This document shows positions 11,815 through 21,200 of a DNA stretch of 64,000 nt, one piece after another. Under the pieces are notes generated by a model. That model was not told where the DNA came from and did no database searches. It saw only the letters and a program-made list of their open reading frames with translations. The translations under genes and the position numbers were made by a program. This DNA comes from Lyophyllum atratum. Its lineage: Eukaryota; Basidiomycota; Agaricomycetes; Agaricales; Lyophyllaceae. Where the stretch lies: contig JACGCN010000008.1 in assembly GCA_014905825.1 (NCBI GenBank), forward strand, positions 496,001 to 560,000, read 5' to 3'. Each line of letters opens with the position of its first letter. The first letter of the stretch is position 1.

Positions 11815-11959
11815 AGGGAGATAGTCTACGAGATCATACCCGTTGTGAGGCTGGTTTCATGTGTTGAGCTGTATAACATCCGCAGACCATGCATTCCGTT
11901 AGGGCAAGTATCCCGAAGGTCGATAATGCCACGGAGAGTCCACAGCCTGCACTACATTT

Positions 11960-12555
11960 TGAGTTCCTGCAGTGGCCCAGGCATTCTGGCTTGATCTCCT
12001 GATCCATCTTGTAGGAAATGGAATGAAGGGCAGATGGCAGGAATCGAATCCGACAGCATGAATAAGCCCTAGAAAAAAACTTACCTAATTCTCACGAGAG
12101 AACCATTGCCACTTGCAAAGGAATGTGTCTAAGTCCTCATGGTTACGTCGAAAAGAGGGTATATTCGGGTTGTGTCGTTTATGAGATGCATTCTTATGTG
12201 TGTGCAGTGATGGCCAGATGCAAGTCGCGTCAATTTAGGAGACGCGTGTCTCAGTTGTGCAGTCTCACATGATATCACATGTGTTGCTGCTTTGAAATAT
12301 TTGAACCTGTGTCGTTCAAAGGCTTTAGAGACTCAGTTGCATCATATGTGCTCGACTTTCTGTACTTGTGTCGAATTCCTCGAAAAAATTCTCAAAGCTG
12401 TGTTATTTCTCACAAAAAAGCTCATTTTCATTTTCCGGACAGCATATGCGCCAGATACTCAATCAAAGCACCCACCCTGCTATTCAAACCGGCCCTCTCG
12501 GCACTCAAGTCTATTAGCCCGAACTCGGGCCAGAGGTCTTTACACTGCCCCACCT
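11960..12555. other. Possible upstream exon material, then no gene
   Basis: About 11900-12060 on the minus strand may hold a 5' exon of the preceding gene. From 12060 to 12555 there are only short ORFs and no family resemblance. Confidence 0.3.
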
Positions 12556-12598
12556 AATCCTATCGGATCCGATCGGACTCCTAGGACATCCTAGGACA
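12556..12598. repeat. GATCGGA/CCTAGG palindromic repeat, left block
   Basis: The self-complementary words TCCGATCGGA and TCCTAGGA occur back to back here. The same words recur at 13413-13590 and 27758-27885. The block directly abuts the 814-bp palindromic element. Confidence 0.6.
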
Positions 12599-13412
12599 CA
12601 CAGGGTGCGAAGGACAATATTTTCATGAAAGGTATCTTGAACAAATAGTGAAGGAATACCTTATATGTTCAGATTATATAGAGGTATCATATTGTGAATC
12701 AAATATTGAAATTCATACAAGAAAATATAGTGAGCAAAGTTATCATATTATCAGAGAACATATTCTGAATAAATTCACTGTATTTTCAGTAAAAAGCAAG
12801 CATTACATAATGAATATAAGCTATATTCTTCCAAGATAATTGTATAAAGGACAAAGTGAAAATATACTTCGGATTTGCAGCATATGTCTCCTGAAGAAAT
12901 TCAAAATATGATCACACTATTTTCACAATATGATCAGCGGAGAAATTGTAAATATATCTGCAACATAGTGAGATATTCAGAATATCTTCACCATATTGCC
13001 AAATATTTAGAGTATTTTCACCATGTTGCTATTTGATCCTGGGATATTGTGAAGATATTTTAAAATCTTCACTAATCATATTGTGAAAATAGTATGAAGA
13101 TATCTTGAATTTTATTAGGAGTTATATGCTACAAATCTGAAGTATATTTTCACTATATCTTCTATGAAATTATCTTGAAAGGATATACCTTATATTTATC
13201 ATATAAATGCCTGCTCTTTTTCTGAAGATATAATAGATTTATTCAGAATATGTTCTATCATAAAATGACAATTTTGCCAACTATATTTTCTTGACTAAAA
13301 CTATATATTTGATTTACAATATAATGCCCTTGCATAATCTCAGTATATAAGGTATACCTTCACTATTTGTTCAAGGTACCTTTTACAAAAATATTGTTGC
13401 TTGCACCCTGTG
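12599..13412. mobile_element. 814-bp AT-rich foldback element, palindromic end to end
   Basis: The ends are CACAGGGTGC and GCACCCTGTG. Inward, the left arm (…GAACAAATAGTGAAGG…) matches the reverse complement of the right arm over at least 330 bp, with scattered mismatches and small gaps, so the element could fold into one long hairpin centred near 13005. It is strongly AT rich inside a GC-rich neighbourhood. Both flanks carry ACATCCTAGGAC (12586-12597 and 13413-13424), which may be a target duplication or part of the host repeat. It has no coding capacity. A MITE or Foldback-type element is the likely class, with the superfamily unresolved. Confidence 0.75.
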
Positions 13413-13590
13413 ACATCCTAGGACTCCGATCAGACTAGTTGGCACTACAAAGCATCAATAAATGATAGACTTTGGACCACCCGAGTCCGAGAAAATCCTA
13501 TTGGAGTCCGATCGGACATCGGATTGGACTCGGACTCCGATCGGATTTTGTCCTATCGGACTCCCATAGGACTCCTAGGACATACCAGTT
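13413..13590. repeat. GATCGGA/CCTAGG palindromic repeats, middle block
   Basis: This stretch contains several copies of GTCCGATCGGA, GGACTCCTAGGAC and near variants, including ATCGGATTGGACTCGGACTCC. The words are individually palindromic. They resume the sequence interrupted by the 814-bp element. Confidence 0.65.
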
Positions 13591-14437
13591 AGAACTACCA
13601 ATGTCATTACCAGGATGACTAGTGTTACTAGTACTACTAATAGTGGTAGTAGTAGTAACAAAATAGTAACAACGTCGAGAGTCAAAGACTCGACTTCCGG
13701 CATGTGATTACTAATCCATGTTAAGTTGACAACGCTAACCGCTGGTCCATAGGGGCTGTTGCAAAATGTCCTACTAAATGCTACAGATCATGTTCGACAA
13801 CGGGCCTGTGCGCTTCGTCACATGATGGTTGAAACGGCACCATCATCTTTGTTGGCTGTTCCTCAACCACCTCCACCGTCGCCATCGCCCTCTCCACCCT
13901 TCCCCCCGCTGCATCCCCTCGGCGCCGCCGGCCGGTGCCCACCCCACACCGCGTAGGACACCCCACAAGCACCGCACAAGCCCCCGTGACGGCCGAACAC
14001 GACGAGAAGGGAAGGAAAACAGGGGAGGCAACGAGGGCAGGCCCCAGTTGGGGGAGAGCCGCGAGGTGCGCCCTCGCACCCCCCACGCGTCCTCCACTGA
14101 CCCCCTGACATGCAGCACGCCCACAACCACGGCCCCACGGCCCCGGCGAGCCCGACCCCTCCACCCCGCCGCCACGTCGCCCGCCTACCACCGCCACGTC
14201 ACAGCACAACCCCCTACGACAACGGCCCCACCCGACGACCGCGACCGCCACACAGCCGCCACGTCGCATGGCGAAACAAGACCCATGCCCCAACCCCGAC
14301 GGCCACGACACACGGACAAAGCGCCCGACGGACGGACGAGGACACGGGAGGTAACACCGACAGCCCCCGCTCCCCCTGCCACGTCACGCAGCGCCGCCCG
14401 ACACCCCCACGTCGCCTTACGCGGCGACGACACCCAC
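13591..14437. other. GC-rich low-complexity DNA, target of the 13-kb gypsy
   Basis: A short ACTAGTACTACTAATAGTGG-like run is followed by strongly C-rich DNA with repeated CCACGTC words. Long ORFs here (for example 13829-14740) are Pro/Arg/Thr rich in every frame and reflect composition rather than coding. The same CCACGTCAC word continues at 27500, so the large gypsy landed inside this tract. The CCCAC at 14433-14437 is the left target duplication. Confidence 0.5.
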
Positions 14438-14889
14438 TGTGACGGAGGTATTCAGTACGCAGACCTACTTCACTTCTTCCATCGCGCGCCTGCCCGGGCC
14501 GGCATTATTTGTATATATTTACGTTTACTTTGTATATTCGTTGCATCGCGAGTCTCTTACAGACTCGCACTAATACTACTCACATCTCGGATCCTACCTA
14601 CGCTCTACGCAAGGGATCCGCGAACGGTGCGACGGCTCGACCTCCCCGCCAGCCACGGGGCCCAGTGTTGGGTCACAACACGCCTCGCTCAGGCTAACAG
14701 AGCCCCTCTGCCGGATCTGTCGATCCCAGGCAACTACTAGCACGGACGACCCAGATGCAGCGCCCCACTCTCGGTGGCAGCAGCTCTGGGTCCTGAGAGG
14801 TTCGAGCGCCCCTCTGCGGCGGCTCCCTCTCACCTCTTCCTCACGGACTTCACTCACGCGAGAAGCCCATTTCGGATGGCCGCATCACA
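14438..14889 (+). repeat. 5' LTR of the 13-kb gypsy
   Basis: The LTR is 452 bp with TG...CA ends. An AT-rich GTATATATTTACG segment near 14510 could act as the core promoter. Short ORFs inside it are identical in the 3' copy and are not genes. Confidence 0.97.
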
Positions 14890-14890
14890 A

Positions 14891-14908
14891 TGGTGGGGGC
14901 ACCGCGGA
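14891..14908 (+). other. Primer binding site
   Basis: TGGTGGGGGCACC starts one base after the 5' LTR. TGG pairs with a tRNA CCA tail, and the rest would pair with an acceptor stem whose 3' strand reads TGCCCCC. The tRNA itself cannot be named without the host tRNA set. Confidence 0.65.
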
Positions 14909-15247
14909 CTTCATCCAAGCGTGCTGAAGTCTCTTCTCTCTCTACCTCTCGACGGCTCAACCTTTCGCCGTCTCGTCATCATGTTTCAAAATCCTTCAAA
15001 TTCAGTCTGCTGCTTCACATGCTGGATCTCTCGGCTATCCTCGCCAAAGCGCGATTCGATCGATAAGGCTGCTTAGCGCCCCAAAATCACATCGATAACG
15101 ACGGCTGCTATCAGCGCCATCCCGCTCCGCGCCTTGATCTATCTGCCTACGTTACACCCGAAGGTCCGGAAGATCCAACCCCTATCCTAATTCCTATATC
15201 TCCCGGAGTCGCTCTGCTTCGACTCTACCCCTCGACATCTCTACGAT

Positions 15248-18200
15248 ATGCCGCCAAAACGCTTTGTATCCAATCCGTCGAACAGCCCACCTGGAGCAGC
15301 GCCTGCCGCTGCCCAGAAACGTTCATCCAGTCGACTGGCGACTCCCTCGGGAGGCGCCCCCTCTTCGATTTCCTCTCCCTCCACGGGGGGCACTGCAATC
15401 GCGGAGCCGGTCCCTGCGAAACCAGCTGCCTCTAAGGCGCAGGGTAAAGCGACGTCTTCGGCGCTCAACCGATCCCCTACCATCGAGAACGAACCCGACT
15501 TGGAGGGTTCTCCCCCAGGCCCAACTCTACCGTTGCAAGGACCTCTGTTGGAGCTAGAAACCGCTTTCGCTCCCCCTCCCTCCGTGACCGTAGGGCGCGT
15601 CATCGTCGACGCTGCCCCGTTGGACCCCTCGTTGGATCTCCCTCCCGTCATCTCCGGCGCTTCGAGCTATCGCTCAGCTGACGAACGTTCCGAATCGGCC
15701 GTTCCGTCGTTAAGCTTCCTAACGGAACCGACACCCCCTCCCGAAGGTCGAAGCTCAGTCGCTGACTCCGACGTGACGGAGCGTCCTCGAGCACCGCGGC
15801 TATACGACACCCATCCCTTCATATTCAACGGGATTCCCGCTCTAGCCAGCATCAAGTTCAGGAACGAGCCAATCAGTTGTTCCAACTATCGATTCCATCC
15901 AGTCCTCGACCCAGCTAAGGACTACGACCCTATTACTCGATACGGGGGCGTAGATGGTCGGCTCCCGGGTCGAAGCCGTACGGAGTCGAACATAGTTCGC
16001 GAAATCATCATTCGTGCGACACGGCCCCATCGTGATCTCTTGTGGGTCAACTTGGATGGTGCCATAAAAACCTTTCAAGGTCACAAGGTCTCCACTACCG
16101 ATTTAGTCCGATACGGTACCGGAACCGACACTATGTATTCGTTGAATAAGCCCTTGCTCAAAGAGGCCACTCAGACGATCTTAGCGGTCCATCAAGTCTT
16201 AGACGCCTTCGCCGACTTTCTCTACCAAGGACCGAAGAATCGATTCCGTTTGGATCCTGACTTTATGTTCCTCCGGAGCATGGGTTGGAATTCGCACAGA
16301 ACGGAGATCGTCCTCACCTTTCACGCTCTCCAGCGCCGTGTGACTGTGGCTGCTATACATATCGGGAACTTCTTCAAGAGTTTCGACCGTATGTTCTTAC
16401 GACCGGACGACTTAGACTCTGTAAGCTCCCTCGACTCGACAAACTTCTCATTGAGATCTGCTTTCGGCACTGCGTCCCCGAGAACCGAGCTGCGCAAGCT
16501 GGTGACTCGACCAGACTACCGAGTCACCTCTGATCACCCTCTAGCCGCTGCCCAGCGAGAGTTTCTCAACGGAGATCCTGAATACGCAGCTGGAGTATAC
16601 TACCACCACCGCGCCCGATCCACTCGGAATCCATCTCCCCAACGATCTTCCGTCGAGTCCGACCTCACTTCTATCTCTGAAGACATTAGGGGTAATATAG
16701 ACGCTGCGACTTCCGACTACGTCCCTTCTATCTCATCTGCGTTGGCGAATCGAAACCTTCGATTTGATCTTCCAGATTCTATCTCAAGCATTGCTCGGGA
16801 CCATGCCATATCGACTCTACCAGGAGTCGGCTCGATCTCGAGCTTTGGGAGACAAGGCTCATCCATCGCCGCTCCCCCTTCGTCTGTCGCTGCTCCGACT
16901 ACTGCGGGTTCGGGCGATCCCGCCTTGCAGCCTGGGGGGCCATTGTCGATGCAACCTCCCGCTTCTATGGACTCGATGCGGAATTTACCAGCGTCTTTCG
17001 CGGTTAACGCGACTCAGATCCCTGCTCCTACGAATTGGACTAGTTATTCGTACCAGGCCGCTCCTCACGTAGCCCCTTCCAACTCTACCAAGGACCCTAA
17101 CGGCGGTCCTCCAGATGGAGGAAGCGCTGGTTTACCCGCAGGTGGCGCTCCAGGAGGAGCTGCCCCGGGAAATGATCCGAGCGGTAATGGAGGTGGCGGA
17201 GGCGGCGGAGGCAACGGAGGACCCCCCGGAGGAGGCGCTCCCTTTGGCGGAGCTGCCCCAGGGGGCAATCCTGGAGGACCCCCTGGAGGAGACCCTGGAA
17301 ACGGAGGTTTCCCAGGAGGTGGTGCTCCTGGTGGAGGCGGAGCCCCTGGAGGAGGTGGTGCAGGAGGAGGAGGTGGCGCACCTGGTGGAGGAGGATTTCC
17401 TCATCAAAACTTTAACAACGATTATGTCGAAGAATGGCAGCTCAATCACAAGCTGAATATCTCGGTCCTGCCTTCTTGGGACGGCAAGGGAGCTTCGGCT
17501 CTTAACTACCTCAGTTCCATGGCCAAATTAGCGGGATTGGGACAGAAAATGCGGGAAGGTTTAGCGCAGCTGGCACCATACAAATGGTCGGAGCGCGCTC
17601 AGTCCTGGTGGGACAACTTACCCGAAGATAACCGTACCTACCTATCCCAGGATTGGAACGTCATGCTACTCGGCATTCGAGCGCAATTCCTCGATGAAAA
17701 TTGGATCAAGGAACGAACCTTCGAATTCGAGGAAATGAAGTTCCGGCAGAAGGGCCACGAACGCGAATTCCCCTTGGACTTCATTCAGCGTCGTATTCGC
17801 TATCATTCCTTCCTGTTCCCCGACGACCCCGACGGAACCAAGGCCGTCTCACGCATCCTCCGCACCAAACCTACTGAATGGGATTCTATTCTCAATGAGC
17901 GAGTATGCCCCTCTATATTCACTCTCATGGCTACAGCTAGCCGAATGGCAGAAGTCCTGGTTGGCGGGTGGACACTTGCGGAGCGCATGCGCGCACCCAC
18001 CTTCTATCGTGGCGGTCGCCGAGATCGCAACGCCCACAACGTGGAGATTCAAGCCATGGACGATCTACTCGGCGACGCTACGCCTGCCTTTATGCTGGAA
18101 AACGATGATGATCGTGATAATGAGTACTTGGACGACGGGGAGAAGGAGGCCCATCCCGTACGAGCTAGGGGTTCCAAGCCCACTAAAGAGAAAAGACCTT

Positions 18201-21200
18201 GGCCGGAAGGCAAAGTCGTCGACGGTTATCATTTCGCACGCGATGACAGCGTATCGAGCGCCCGACCCCCTAATGGCGGCTGCTATATTTGCACAAGCAC
18301 TCGGCACTTCGCTCGAGACTGCCCTCACTACGGGAAATGGGATTCGTTACGATCAGCTAACTTGATTACCGTTGATATCGATCCCGCCGACTTGGCTCAG
18401 CAGGATAGAGCGTATGTAGCTATGCTAGTTGAATCTAAGGCCCCTGCTTCCGCTTATGCCGCGCGTGAACCTGAGACCAACGAACCTAAATATGTCTACC
18501 TTGCTGAGGCGTTCCCCAACGCATACCCTGGAGCCAATCGCAACTTTAGGCGGCGAGTTATGTTCGCTGTCCGTAAGGAAGAGAAGAAATTACGTTGGCG
18601 CTATGAAATCCCTACGGATAGCGACGAAAAACACCTACCCCCTCCTCCTTACGTCGAGATCGTCGAGGCTCGCAAAATCCGTTCCCTTCCAGACGGCTAT
18701 GGATCTCTAGGATCTAAAGCTCTACATATGAAAGTACACGTCGGAGCGACGGATCAGGCTCCTATCCAAGGACGTCTTGATTCCGGCGCTGACATTACTC
18801 TCATGTCTGAAGAATACTGGGCGTCGCTTCCAGGTCTCCCGAAGCCTAAGGAAGGCCTTCGAATCAAATTATACCACCTTACTGGAAACGCTCGAGTCCT
18901 AGGATACATTAAGACCAAGATTTACGCTGAATCTATGGACAAGCGAATGGTCTCGTTTGACCTCGAAGCGTACATCGTTCGAGACATGAACGTCCCGTTG
19001 CTACTAGGCGAAGATTTCCAGACCGCCTACGAACTCGGACTTACGCGACACGTAACTGGCCATAGCGAAGTGCTTGTGGGAGACTCGGACTTGATCATTC
19101 CCGCTTCCTCTGCTCAAGCTGTCGACCTAGGCTTTGAAATAAGGAAGGCCTACACCACTCAGTCCTTCATACGTTCGAAGACGGTGCGGCGCAGCAATGT
19201 GCGCGCCAAAGGATTTGGTCATACTGATCCCCCTGTCGTGGCAGCTGAGGATCGGCTCATTACTGCTGAATCGGTGCATAATGTTCCGGTCGAAGCGCCC
19301 TTCGGAGACAGGAAGGAATGGATCGTCGAAAAGGTTATCATCGGCGACCCGAACTTGTCAGTTATGGCCGCGCCGACAACTTGGATTACGTCTGACGCTC
19401 CATATATCCCCATCGCTAATCCCTCCAAGACTCCCTGGTACATCAGGAAGGGGGACGTGGTGGGTTATCTTAAGGATCCCAGCTCCTTTGCGGACGCACC
19501 CACTACACCGGAGGAATGGGATAAATACAATGCCTCCGCCGAAGCTCTGAAGTCGGTGATTGAAGGTTCTCTGCGCGCGCAAGACTTGGGTACTGCTGAC
19601 GCTGGATCCCCTTCTGACGATAAATTGGAGGGCGACGAGAACTGGGGCCCTAAAACGACGGCTCTGCCGGATGAGAGGATGGAAGGCGACATCGCCGACC
19701 TGGTGAATCTGGGCCCGGATGTGCCGGAAGACGTGAAGCCGAAGCTCTTTGACGTCCTCCGCAAAAACAAACTGGCTTTCGGTCTAGACGGACGCCTGGG
19801 ACATGTCGATGCCAAGGTGGAAGTTCCTCTACAACCTGGGACGCAACCTATCTCCGTCCCAATGTACGGTGCTTCGCCCGCCAAACGCGAGGTCATCGAG
19901 AAGCAAGTCAATGCTTGGTTCGAAGCGGGGGTCATCGAACCCTCGCGCAGCCCCTGGGGATTCCCCGTCGTAGTCGTTTATCGCAACGGAAAGCCTCGAC
20001 TCGTGGTCGATTACCGCAAACTCAATGCGAAGACCATACCGGATGAATTTCCCATTCCCAGGCAAGCTGAAATCATCCAAGCTCTGTCTGGTGCCCAGGT
20101 TATGTCGGTCTTCGACGCCTTGGCTGGCTTCACGCAACTGGAGATGGCTGACGAGGCTAAACCGCGCACGGCATTCCGCTGTCATCTGGGACTCTATCAA
20201 TTCAAACGCATGCCGTTCGGTCTGCGTAATGGTCCTTCTATATTCCAGCGCATTATGCAAGGCGTGCTAGCTCCATTCTTGTGGCTTTTCACTTTGGTGT
20301 ACATTGACGATATTGTGGTGTTCTCCAAGTCCTGGGACGAGCATATTGTACACCTCGACCAGGTGTTGGGCGCCATTGCTGACGCCGGTATCACTCTGTC
20401 CCCGCCCAAGTGTTTCGTCGGTTACTCTTCTATCCTCCTCCTTGGTCAGAAGGTTTCACGCCTAGGGTTGTCGACACATCAAGAGAAAGTTGCAGCGATC
20501 ATTGATCTCGCGCGACCGCGCTCCATTCCGGAGCTGCAGAAATTCCTGGGCATGGTGGTTTATTTCTCGTCTTACGTTCCCTTCTATTCATTCTTGGCTG
20601 CCCCCCTCTTCGCTCTTCTCAAGAAAGGTGCGCGCTTCACTTGGGAAGCGGCGCACGAAATTGCCTTTTCCCAGATTAAGGACGCGCTCGCCAGCGCTCC
20701 CGTGTTGGGACACCCGGAACGGGGTCAGCCGTACCGCCTGTACACTGACGCCTCGGATTTTGCGCTGGGCGCTAGCCTTCAGCAGGTTCAGTCTATGGCA
20801 GTGGCTGACCTCAAGGGCACTCCCATGTACGATCGGCTGTCGAAAGCCTGGGTCGCTGGGGTGGACCTTCCTAGTCTAGTCCCCTCCCTCTCGAAGGATG
20901 TCGATGAAGGCTTGGGCACTCGGCAAAAGTGGGGTACGACTCTGGACTCCACAACTGTGCGAGTGGAACGAGTAATCTGCTATTGGAGTCGGACCCTGTC
21001 CCAGGCCGAACGGAATTATAGCGCCACTGAGCGTGAGGCGCTCGGCGCTAAGGAGGCATTGGTTAAGTTTCAGCCCTTCATTGAGGGCGAAACTGTTATT
21101 TTGGTTACGGATCACGCGGCGCTGCAGTGGGCGCGCGTATACGAGAACGCAAATCGGAGATTAGCTGCGTGGGGGGCTGTGTATGCGGCCTACCCTGGCC

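Noticed and set aside
12648..12839. 63-codon ORF within the 814-bp palindrome
   Set aside because: The sequence is explained by the inverted repeat, and the matching arm has no corresponding ORF.
13829..14740. 303-codon plus-strand ORF and its antisense partners in the GC-rich tract
   Set aside because: All frames are Pro/Arg/Thr or Gly/Arg rich because of base composition. The ORF runs into the gypsy LTR and shows no domain.
14509..14857. Short ORFs inside the 5' LTR (and identical ones at 27111-27459)
   Set aside because: They are exact duplicates in both LTRs, carry no motif, and lie in regulatory sequence.
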